DNA from: Candidatus Hydrogenedentota bacterium
Lineage (GTDB): Bacteria; Hydrogenedentota; Hydrogenedentia; Hydrogenedentales; Hydrogenedentaceae
Length of the DNA: 64,000 bases
Assembly (NCBI GenBank): GCA_026415215.1
Contig: JAOAHN010000100.1
Location: 1 to 64,000, forward strand
Direction: 5' to 3'
Shown: positions 35,129-42,890 of the stretch, piece by piece
How the letters are laid out: the number at the start of each line of letters is the position of its first letter
Numbering within the stretch: the stretch's first letter is position 1
The notes under the pieces: generated by a model
The model's database searches: none
What the model saw: the letters and a program-made list of their open reading frames with translations, nothing else
What the model was told of the DNA's origin: nothing
Translations under genes and position numbers: made by a program

Positions 35129-36184
35129 ATGGAAACCTTAATACTAACGCGACTCTTTCCTGAAGAAATTGCAGAGGCACTAAATCTTGAGCCTTACAGA
35201 GGTAGGCAAATCTTTAGGTGGCTTCACAAGAAGCGGGTTTTTGATGTAGAGAATATGACAGACCTATCTAAGGAATTACGCAACCAAATCGCAGAAAAGT
35301 GCGTTCTTGTTCAATCCCAAATAGCTCATATTCGCGAGAGTTTTCTCTCCGACACTAAAAAGATATTACTCAAATATAGAGATGGACAATTTGTAGAATG
35401 TGTAGTAATCACCCATAGAAACAGAGTTACTTTCTGTATATCTACACAAGTGGGTTGTCCTTTAGGATGTGCCTTCTGTGCTACTGGAAAAGTTGGCTTT
35501 AAGCGAAACTTGAATGCAGGTGAAATTGTAGAGCAAGTATTGCATCTACTTTCTTTCGTAGACCTCGGAAAAAAGAATCCTAATATAGTATACATGGGGA
35601 TGGGTGAACCTTTTTGGAACTACGATGAAGTTACCAGAAGTATTAAACTCTTAATGCATCAACTGGGTGTCAATATTGGCGCAAGAAGAATAACCGTCTC
35701 CACTGCTGGTGATGTTAAAGGAATAATGAAATTTGCGGATGAGGATTGGCAAGTCCGTTTAAGCGTATCCCTTCATTCTGCAGATGATAATCTTCGTTCG
35801 AGATTAGTCCCATTGAACAGGAAATACCCACTCAATAAGTTAGCAGAGGCACTACACTATTATCAGGAAAAAACAAACCGCATGTTTACATTCGAGTATG
35901 TTCTCCTAAGCGGAGTCAATGACTCTCTCGAGGATGCGGATGCTCTCCTGCAGTATGCCAAACAATTCAAATGTAATGTAAACATAATACCTTGGAACCC
36001 TGTAGCTGGCTTAAATTTTCAACCCCCTTCTAAAGAAGCTTGCGAAAAGTTTCAAAATTACCTCACTCAAGGAGGATTAAATGCTACTATGCGCAGGGAG
36101 CACGGTCAGGATATTGAAGCAGCTTGTGGCCAATTAAGAAGGATATTTCTCGACTCTACACAAAATTGCAATCACCATCAGTAG
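35129..36184 (+). CDS. rlmN: Dual-specificity 23S rRNA/tRNA methyltransferase RlmN
   Basis: Radical-SAM enzyme that methylates C2 of adenosine 2503 in 23S rRNA and A37 of some tRNAs. The 351 residues show an N-terminal PYRGRQIFRWLHKK, the radical-SAM motif CAFCATGK in CPLGCAFCATGKVGF, GMGEP, VSTAGD, LSVSLHSADD, NIIPWNPVAG, and the C-terminal catalytic REHGQDIEAACGQL with the mCys. All needed cysteines are present. RBS AGAGGAAT precedes the ATG. The RlmN class is preferred over Cfr by the full-length C-terminus and single copy near housekeeping genes. Confidence 0.95.
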   Translation: METLILTRLFPEEIAEALNLEPYRGRQIFRWLHKKRVFDVENMTDLSKELRNQIAEKCVLVQSQIAHIRESFLSDTKKILLKYRDGQFVECVVITHRNRVTFCISTQVGCPLGCAFCATGKVGFKRNLNAGEIVEQVLHLLSFVDLGKKNPNIVYMGMGEPFWNYDEVTRSIKLLMHQLGVNIGARRITVSTAGDVKGIMKFADEDWQVRLSVSLHSADDNLRSRLVPLNRKYPLNKLAEALHYYQEKTNRMFTFEYVLLSGVNDSLEDADALLQYAKQFKCNVNIIPWNPVAGLNFQPPSKEACEKFQNYLTQGGLNATMRREHGQDIEAACGQLRRIFLDSTQNCNHHQ

Positions 36185-36291
36185 TGCCCCACCCCAAATC
36201 CCGTGAGAAACATTTCGTCTTATAGAGTGATATACTATTTTCAGAGATAAGTTCACCATAAGTATAATAATCTTCCGATGAGGAAAACTAA

Positions 36292-37104
36292 ATGAATTGC
36301 GAGGTTTGTGAGAAAGGTGTAGGAGTTGCAAAATGTAAGAAGTGTGGAAAAGCTATTTGTAAGAACTGCGGAAGATTTTGTCCGAATTGTAAAAGTGCAG
36401 TATGTGTTTCACACTTGGTAAGGCACAAAAATGGTATGTGGATGTGTGAATTATGTATTAACCCTCCTCAGAGAGAAAGAAGTATACCAATCCAACAGAG
36501 AACTGCCCCCGGTATTACTCCTGCGCAAAAGCCTCAAGTTAAAGAGACTCTAAGCTTTGAAGATTTAACTAAAGAGATAGGGGAAATAACCATAAAGATT
36601 CCCACAGAAGGGGTAGAAACTCAAGGAAGAGAGTATGAGAATGTAGAAATGAGTCCACCACTCACTCCAGCTGTAGAGGAAAAAGAGATTATCAACCCTT
36701 TTGCTGGAGAAGCACTCCCAGCAACCAAGAGATTGAAAGATGTCGAGGCACCTAAGCAAGAGCAAGGTTACAAACATCTTAGACGCAAACCAAGTGATGA
36801 CCCAAAAGAGTTCCGTATACTTACCGCAAGCGCTCCTAAACCTACTCCGATGTGGGTAAGTGGGCTTATAAGTGGAATACTTGCCTTTGCTTTGTGTATC
36901 CCGCTCTTTAAAAATACCGCATTCCCTATGTTTCCTAAACTTTTTGCTTATTCAGTTCTAATACTCGCAGGGGGTACCATAATCTGGAATGGATATGGAC
37001 TACTATTTGATGAAAACACTAAGGTAAACAGGCTTCTATGTATACCAGGGTTGGTATTAGGCATAATCACAGCAGTAGTTGCAGTGCTATATGGTCTAAG
37101 GTAG
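36292..37104 (+). CDS. Zinc-finger membrane protein (B-box-like N-terminus, two to three C-terminal helices)
   Basis: 270 residues. The first 55 are packed with cysteines: CEVC, CKKC, CKNCGRFCPNC, CVSH...H and CELC, about 12 Cys plus His, which fits two or three B-box/RING-like zinc sites. A Pro/Glu-rich linker follows (about 60-175). The C-terminus has hydrophobic helices (about 185-270: SGLISGILAFALCIPLF, LFAYSVLILAGGTIIWNGYG, and LLCIPGLVLGIITAVVAVLYG). The zinc part therefore sits on one face of a membrane anchor. Function unknown; such prokaryotic proteins are often annotated 'B-box zinc finger'. RBS GAGGAAA precedes the ATG, and a 41-residue membrane ORF follows after 10 bases. Confidence 0.75.
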   Translation: MNCEVCEKGVGVAKCKKCGKAICKNCGRFCPNCKSAVCVSHLVRHKNGMWMCELCINPPQRERSIPIQQRTAPGITPAQKPQVKETLSFEDLTKEIGEITIKIPTEGVETQGREYENVEMSPPLTPAVEEKEIINPFAGEALPATKRLKDVEAPKQEQGYKHLRRKPSDDPKEFRILTASAPKPTPMWVSGLISGILAFALCIPLFKNTAFPMFPKLFAYSVLILAGGTIIWNGYGLLFDENTKVNRLLCIPGLVLGIITAVVAVLYGLR

Positions 37105-37114
37105 GAGACTATAT

Positions 37115-37240
37115 ATGGGCAACATAGATACCGGGGAATTAGTAGGCAATATTTTGCAGTTTCTATACCAAAACAAGTGGACTATAGCTGTAATTATCCC
37201 CTTCATACTTGCAATAATAGTGATAAAGATTCGGGGATAA
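37115..37240 (+). CDS. Single-helix membrane microprotein (41 aa)
   Basis: An AGGAG site is 8 bases before the ATG. The peptide has a polar N-terminus (MGNIDTGELVGNILQFLYQ) and one strong helix (WTIAVIIPFILAIIVI), ending KIRG. It starts 10 bases after the zinc-finger membrane gene, so the two are probably a translational pair. No family recognised. Confidence 0.55.
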   Translation: MGNIDTGELVGNILQFLYQNKWTIAVIIPFILAIIVIKIRG

Positions 37241-37255
37241 AGATAAACTACAAAG

Positions 37256-38200
37256 TTACTTTAACTTCCCCAAATCTTTAAGAACTTTTAGAGCTACATC
37301 GGGCTTATTGGTAATAATAGCGTCAACTCCCCACTCCGCAAATTTTCTCATCTCCTCTTCAGCATCTACAGTCCATACCGCTACTGTTGCGCCCCAAGAA
37401 TGGAACATATCAAGTCGTTCTTTTGTAAGATCGTCCTTTTTAACATTCATCCCATCTACTTTCAAAATTTTTCCAAGGAGCACATAATAATTCCACCATT
37501 CAGGATGTTCCTCTGACACCTCTCCTAAGAACTCTACTTTTATGTTAGGGGCTTCATTTACTAATACATATACTATTATTGGAGAAAAGGATTGTATAAC
37601 TACCTGCTTTTCCATCCGCATTTTTTTAACAAGCTCAACTGTTTTACGAGCAAGGGTAATGTTTCTTGATTTACTCCCATAGATGATAGAATCCAATTTT
37701 GCCTTAAGCTCAGGTGTTAATTCTTCCTTTCCATGGATAGTAACTATAATCTGGGGATAGAGAGGGTCGTCAAAATCACTACTTTTCAATTCTATGTATA
37801 CTCCTGTCTTATTCTTGGCTAACCTAAGCGCATCTTCTAACAGAGGAATTTTCTCACCTTTAAACTTCGGTGAGAACCAAAAACCAACATCTAAATTCTT
37901 CAGCTCTTCCCAGTTTTTCTCGGTTACCTTCCCTTCAACTCCCGCAATTCTCTTCAATTCATTGTCATGAATGACCACGAGTTTGTCGTCTTTAGACAAA
38001 TGCACATCCAACTCAAACCAATGTGCACCCATTTCAACAGCTTTCCTAAAAGAACTCAGCGTATTTTCTGGGGCATAAGCACTTGCCCCACGATGAGCAA
38101 TCACATCTATACTACCCTCCGGAGCACCTGGGACAAAACCAGTAGCACAACCCAAAAATACAAATGGGATTACCAAGATTAAACTCCTTATTTCTGACAT
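37256..38200 (-). CDS. Glycerophosphodiester phosphodiesterase, lipoprotein form
   Basis: Hydrolyses glycerophosphodiesters to glycerol-3-phosphate and an alcohol. 314 residues. A lipobox FVFLGC near residue 20 makes it a likely periplasmic or outer-membrane lipoprotein. GDPD signatures follow: VIAHRGASAYAPENTLSSF (His-Arg and Glu), FELDVHLSKDDKLVVIHD (metal Glu/Asp and second His), VYIELKSS (Glu), and a late VWTVDAEEEMRKFAEWGVDA. The ATG at 38200 (AGGGAAG before it) is chosen over an upstream in-frame ATG at 38224. It converges with the 41-residue membrane ORF. UgpQ- or GlpQ-type specificity is not resolved. Confidence 0.88.
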   Translation of the reverse strand: MSEIRSLILVIPFVFLGCATGFVPGAPEGSIDVIAHRGASAYAPENTLSSFRKAVEMGAHWFELDVHLSKDDKLVVIHDNELKRIAGVEGKVTEKNWEELKNLDVGFWFSPKFKGEKIPLLEDALRLAKNKTGVYIELKSSDFDDPLYPQIIVTIHGKEELTPELKAKLDSIIYGSKSRNITLARKTVELVKKMRMEKQVVIQSFSPIIVYVLVNEAPNIKVEFLGEVSEEHPEWWNYYVLLGKILKVDGMNVKKDDLTKERLDMFHSWGATVAVWTVDAEEEMRKFAEWGVDAIITNKPDVALKVLKDLGKLK

Positions 38201-38319
38201 AGTTGACTTCCCTATGAAGTTCATTTTAATTAAAAATCAGGAAAGATTGTATACTATTGAAAAAGTAGTTTTCACATTTATTTTAGCAAACCTTTCTATT
38301 TTAAATTTTGGAGTGCAAT

Positions 38320-39432
38320 ATGGAAGTTCCATTTGTAAATTTGAAGGCTCAATATTCAACTATTAAGAAAGAAATTTTACAAGCCATAGAAGAAGTATTA
38401 GAAGCCAATCAATTTAGGGGGGGCAAATGGGTAGCTAAGTTTGAGGAAGCAATGTCCCGCTTTATCGGTTGTGGGTACGCTGTAGGAGTAGGTTCAGGCA
38501 CAGATGCACTCGTGCTCGCTCTTAAAGCCATCGGGATTCGGGAAGGAGACGAGGTGGTAACAACACCGTATTCATTCATAGCCACAGCGAGTAGCATCGT
38601 CCTGGCGGGAGGGAAGCCCGTTTTCGCAGACATAGAGCCCCACACTTATACATTGTCGCCTCAAGAAGCTGAGTCGAAAATAACGAACAAGACGAAAGCT
38701 ATCATGCCTGTTCATCTCTTCGGACAATGTGCGGACATGCAATCTTTTCTGAATATAGCCCAGAAGCACAGTGTAAAATTAATAGAAGACAGTGCCCAAG
38801 CTATAGGAGCAAGCTTAAACGGCATCAAAGCGGGGAATTGGGGAAGTGCAAGTGCCTTCAGTTTTTATCCTACTAAAAATCTGGGGGCTATGGGAGAAGG
38901 AGGAATGGTTACTACTAATGACCCAAATATCTATGAGAAACTATTGCTATTAAGATGCCACGGCTCAAAGGTCCCTTACGAACACGAACTTATAGGGTAT
39001 AACAGTCACTTAGACACAATACAATCAGCAGTCCTCTCCATCAAACTTAAGTATCTCGAGAATTGGAATGAAGAACGGAGAAAAATTGCTAAGTATTACA
39101 CAGAAAAAATGAAGGATTTAAGAGAAATAATTACCCCCGTAGAGCGTGAAGGAAGTGTATGTGTTTATCACCAATATGTAATTCGTATAAAAAATCGTGA
39201 CGAGGCAAGAAAATATTTACAAGAAAAAGGGATAGGCACTGCGGTGTTTTATCCAAACCCCATACATAAACAAAAGGCTTTCAACCCCTATATAGAAGAA
39301 AAGGATAGATTTCCAGAATCAGAAAAATTAGCACAAGAATCTCTTGCACTCCCTATTTACCCTGAACTAACTACCAAACAATTAGACTATGTGGTTAATT
39401 GTATAAAAGATTTTTTAGCAAAGAGTCATTAA
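38320..39432 (+). CDS. DegT/DnrJ/EryC1/StrS-family aminotransferase (nucleotide-sugar type)
   Basis: PLP-dependent transfer of an amino group to a keto-sugar, usually for surface polysaccharides. The 370 residues show VPFVNLKAQY at the N-terminus, GVGSGTDAL, EDSAQAIGA with the PLP-contacting Asp157, SFYPTKNLGAMGEGG with the Schiff-base Lys186, and the C-terminal HQYVIRI and YYPNPIHKQ-like segment. The ATG at 38320 follows TTGGAG by 8 bases, replacing an earlier ATG at 38308. The 3' end overlaps the convergent kinase gene by 18 bases. The sugar is unknown, and no other nucleotide-sugar gene is adjacent on this strand. Confidence 0.9.
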   Translation: MEVPFVNLKAQYSTIKKEILQAIEEVLEANQFRGGKWVAKFEEAMSRFIGCGYAVGVGSGTDALVLALKAIGIREGDEVVTTPYSFIATASSIVLAGGKPVFADIEPHTYTLSPQEAESKITNKTKAIMPVHLFGQCADMQSFLNIAQKHSVKLIEDSAQAIGASLNGIKAGNWGSASAFSFYPTKNLGAMGEGGMVTTNDPNIYEKLLLLRCHGSKVPYEHELIGYNSHLDTIQSAVLSIKLKYLENWNEERRKIAKYYTEKMKDLREIITPVEREGSVCVYHQYVIRIKNRDEARKYLQEKGIGTAVFYPNPIHKQKAFNPYIEEKDRFPESEKLAQESLALPIYPELTTKQLDYVVNCIKDFLAKSH

Positions 39433-41094
39433 CTCAGGAATCTCTACTATACCCGATGCCTGAGAGGTAGTATTCTCAAACACAGAATTCTCTATTTCCT
39501 CATTAGAAAGAGGTTTTTCCCTCTGCGATAGCTTCATATACTCCTCGCTACCTAACCAATTTCGCAGTGCACTCATAACATTTGCAACGCTCTCCTTAAG
39601 ACACAAGGCTACAATGGCTCCCCCAAGTCCGGCACCAGTAAGAGAAGAACCGAGAGCACCTGCATCATTCGCTATGTCGACCATACGGTCCAATACTGGC
39701 GTGCTTGCTCCATAATCCCCAGGAAGTGTAAATGGGTCTATTCTTAAGTCACGATATACAAAAAGAATATCATCCGTAACTGCCCTATTATATTGGTAGC
39801 CAAGGGAATCAATTATTCTGTCACCATTATGTCCAAGATTCATTAAGTAGCCCGCCAGAACTAAATCTTCATTCTTCATCGCTTCGAAGAAAGCATGGGC
39901 ACGGAAATTCTCGCATATACCATATACAATCGCTCCCCTTATATTAACTTCATTGGGTCTACTCTCCTCTGGCAGATGACAGAAATATGTCTCATATAGT
40001 CTTTTTGCCTTCTCAGTTCCAATGATTGGTTCTATTCTCTCTATAGGCAAAGAGTAAGGTAGTTCCTTAAACATCTCGTATAAGGTTTGTGCCCCACCAA
40101 TTCGCTCTAAAGAGAAATCCCTAAAGGTCCTAAATGAATCCATCTCCTTTTCTTCAAAACCATAATTTAGCATCGCCCTTTTGAGCAGGTCTATAGCCAC
40201 GGAATAAGCAAATCGATTTTTCACATATTGTGCGGAATGAGTAGAGCTTATATCCCGTCTCTGATTTGAATTAGCAACCACAACAGAGACCTCTTCAGGA
40301 ATAGGAATGTGTTCCTCTTCGAGTATTTCAGCAGTCAGAGGGTCTATCTGAACACCAAGCAGATGGTTCCTTTTGCACAGAAGCTCCGCTACTTGGTCGC
40401 TTAATCCCGACCTTGCACCAGCAAACCATTCCGCTCTTTGAACCATTCTTATCTTTGTAGCAGTGTCGATTCTTATAGAGTTTGCCATCTCAAGAGCTAA
40501 CAATATCGCTATACACAACGCGTGAGATGAACTCAAAGAACAACCCTCCGGTATATCACCACTTACAACCGCATTTATACCATTTGCTTCTGAACTCCCT
40601 AACTCTTGGTAAAGTTGTAAAAAAGAACCGAGTATATATTTATGCCATTGAGTTCCCACAACATTTGAAGATTTCACCCCATATTCTTCAGATTTAACCT
40701 TTCCATTCAAAGAGGGGAAATCCCCTTTCTCAAGGGCACTTATAAAACTTCTAATAGAAATCACTAAAGGTTGGTAAATAGGATTCGTGTTATAAATCCT
40801 AAGGTATCCATCATTAGAAGGTGTCGCTATTACAATCACCTCGCGATTAAGAGTCATTAGGTTCAAGAAACCACCATGGGTATCTGTGTGCATTCCTCGA
40901 AGATTAACTCTCCCGGGTGACCGTGTAATTATGACTGGCTGATTTCCAAATACATTTATAAACATCTTCAAAGCATCTATATATAAAAATAGCCTTTTTT
41001 CAGAATCACCTCCATAAACTTGAGAAAGAAAAAGAGTCCTTTCATTAGAAGGCACGCTAAAAAACTCTATAGCTTTACTCGCAAGCATACTCAT
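39415..41094 (-). CDS. GHMP-family sugar kinase, galactokinase-like with altered sugar motif
   Basis: ATP-dependent small-molecule kinase. 559 residues, long for a galactokinase (about 390). The galactokinase signature region reads GRVNLRGMHTD (61-71) where galactokinases have GEHTD, so Glu is Met68. The GHMP phosphate loop is GDIPEGCSLSSSHAL, the catalytic-region Asp is in GLSDQ, and the third motif is SSLTGAGLGGAIVALC. Catalytic features are thus kept while the sugar-binding Glu is changed, which suggests another sugar. It is the last gene of the Exb-TPR-VWA operon, with an ATGA overlap at 41091-41094. An internal segment (about 125-150) is lineage-specific. Confidence 0.8.
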   Translation of the reverse strand: MSMLASKAIEFFSVPSNERTLFLSQVYGGDSEKRLFLYIDALKMFINVFGNQPVIITRSPGRVNLRGMHTDTHGGFLNLMTLNREVIVIATPSNDGYLRIYNTNPIYQPLVISIRSFISALEKGDFPSLNGKVKSEEYGVKSSNVVGTQWHKYILGSFLQLYQELGSSEANGINAVVSGDIPEGCSLSSSHALCIAILLALEMANSIRIDTATKIRMVQRAEWFAGARSGLSDQVAELLCKRNHLLGVQIDPLTAEILEEEHIPIPEEVSVVVANSNQRRDISSTHSAQYVKNRFAYSVAIDLLKRAMLNYGFEEKEMDSFRTFRDFSLERIGGAQTLYEMFKELPYSLPIERIEPIIGTEKAKRLYETYFCHLPEESRPNEVNIRGAIVYGICENFRAHAFFEAMKNEDLVLAGYLMNLGHNGDRIIDSLGYQYNRAVTDDILFVYRDLRIDPFTLPGDYGASTPVLDRMVDIANDAGALGSSLTGAGLGGAIVALCLKESVANVMSALRNWLGSEEYMKLSQREKPLSNEEIENSVFENTTSQASGIVEIPELMTLC

Positions 41095-42890
41095 GGTGTA
41101 TAAACCGTCCCTACTTTATACTGCTTCTTGATTTGCTCGAGCTCGGACAAGTATTCCTGCTTCATCCCCTCTCTAATTATTTTGCTTATTATATAGTAAG
41201 CCTTGTGCATCGCCCACATTGTCATTATTTCCTTACCCCCGGTCTGGGAGGTTGCCAAATCTGCTTTAAATATTATCTCTTTCTTACGATTATTTATAGA
41301 TATCCCCTCTACCCGAAATACAAATGAATTAATCTCTTGGGGATTATACCTGCCGTATAGTTTTATTGGCCTTCCTTTGTAAAAATTGGGAATTACAAAA
41401 GGATACACTTCACTCCTCCCTAAACCAGCAAAGTTCGTCTTGACATTCACCAATATAGGGCTACTCACCACTGAGAAGAATCGTATAATTTCCGAAGGTA
41501 TTTTATCAATATTAGGCACAAGATTAGCTTCGCCTTTGTTCACATAAGCAAGCATATACAATAAGTATTGGTCCGCAGTTTGACCTCCTCCCAATGTATA
41601 AATCTCATATTTGCCACTGTTTTCCACGGTTAGATTTGCAATAATCTGCCTTGCATCTGTAAGCCCCGTAGTAGGTCTGCCATCCGAAAACAAATATACA
41701 ACATTTGCCATATTTGGATTAACAGGAGACTGGACCAAAGGGAGTAATGAACTGTATACATCCGTCCTACCCAAAGACTCTAAATTAATTATGAAATTTT
41801 GAGCCTTTGAAATATTGTCCGGCGTAGATTTAACATACCCCGGCATAAAATATGATGCTCTGTCTCTAAATATGACTACATTGAACACATCTTCCGGGTT
41901 AAGGTTCTTCAGAGCCTCCTTTACCCCTTGTAGGGTTTTGTCAAGCTTTCTCTGTCCTATGCTTGCAGAACAGTCAACCACCAAAGCTACTTGTTTCGGT
42001 AAAGCAGGAATATTTGCATCTAACTTAGGAATTATACTGAGTTCAAAGTACGCTTCGGAGCTTTGAGATATGCGATATACCCGAAGTTTTATATCTACCA
42101 TGTCGTCCCAGAATTCGAAACTTCGTTTTTCCTTTTCCTCCTTCGCTTCTTGAAATATAGGTTGTTGAATCACTTCTTTTTCAAACAGTTCATCAAGGGG
42201 AATAGGCGATTCCACAGGCTCAAGTTGTGGAGGCTGTGTAGGCAAGTTTAAACCTTCCTGTGTAGATGAGGCTTCTGGGACTTCGCTGACCAAACTTGGT
42301 GGAGTTGGAACATCAAGACCATCCGTAGAGGAAATACCCTCTACTGGAAACACAACAGATCCCATCTCTGCTATAGGCTCATCCGTTTGTCGGGCAGGTA
42401 TAACTCTTGGCACTTCTATGCTTTCAGCTATTAGAGATTTGTCAACACTTAATATCTCCTCTTCTAAATTTTCCAAGAAATCTTTAGAAGAAACTGGCTC
42501 AGTTTCCCGAGACAGCTCCTCCGTCCCAGCTTTTTTAACAATCTGCTCATAAGTCAATTCCATACTCTGATGAGGCATCTCTGCTGGAGGCAAAATCTCA
42601 TCTATGAACTCTTGGAATGTAACAGGTTTAGTTGACAGAGGAGTTGCTACAGGTTCCTCAAAGAAAGTTTCTTCTTCAACCGTATCCTCAAAAACTCTTA
42701 CTTGAATATGTGTAGGTAAAATTTCTCTCCCTGACATAAAAAGAGGAACTCTTCTTGATAAATATATGAAGAGGAAGTATATGAGTATACTTAAAATTAC
42801 ACTAACAGTAAATCGAAGCCTCTTACTCCTAAGAAAGTCAGCTATTGAAAAGACTATATTGTTCAGTATTTTTTCCCCACCAATACTCAT
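41091..42890 (-). CDS. TonB-like membrane-anchored von Willebrand A protein
   Basis: 599 residues: a short cytoplasmic start, one membrane helix (about 27-46), a long Pro/Glu/Ser-rich periplasmic linker (about 60-250), and a VWA domain (about 290-470) with a complete MIDAS: VVDCSAS (DxSxS), the Thr of GRTDVYSS, and FSDGRP. A beta-rich tail follows (about 470-599). The layout helix, rod, C-terminal domain is that of TonB/TolA, and the genes upstream are ExbB, ExbD and a TPR protein. No His is seen in the membrane helix at the TonB SHLS position. Overlaps by 4 bases with both neighbours show translational coupling. Role inferred: transducing inner-membrane energy to an outer partner. Confidence 0.75.
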   Translation of the reverse strand: MSIGGEKILNNIVFSIADFLRSKRLRFTVSVILSILIYFLFIYLSRRVPLFMSGREILPTHIQVRVFEDTVEEETFFEEPVATPLSTKPVTFQEFIDEILPPAEMPHQSMELTYEQIVKKAGTEELSRETEPVSSKDFLENLEEEILSVDKSLIAESIEVPRVIPARQTDEPIAEMGSVVFPVEGISSTDGLDVPTPPSLVSEVPEASSTQEGLNLPTQPPQLEPVESPIPLDELFEKEVIQQPIFQEAKEEKEKRSFEFWDDMVDIKLRVYRISQSSEAYFELSIIPKLDANIPALPKQVALVVDCSASIGQRKLDKTLQGVKEALKNLNPEDVFNVVIFRDRASYFMPGYVKSTPDNISKAQNFIINLESLGRTDVYSSLLPLVQSPVNPNMANVVYLFSDGRPTTGLTDARQIIANLTVENSGKYEIYTLGGGQTADQYLLYMLAYVNKGEANLVPNIDKIPSEIIRFFSVVSSPILVNVKTNFAGLGRSEVYPFVIPNFYKGRPIKLYGRYNPQEINSFVFRVEGISINNRKKEIIFKADLATSQTGGKEIMTMWAMHKAYYIISKIIREGMKQEYLSELEQIKKQYKVGTVYTP

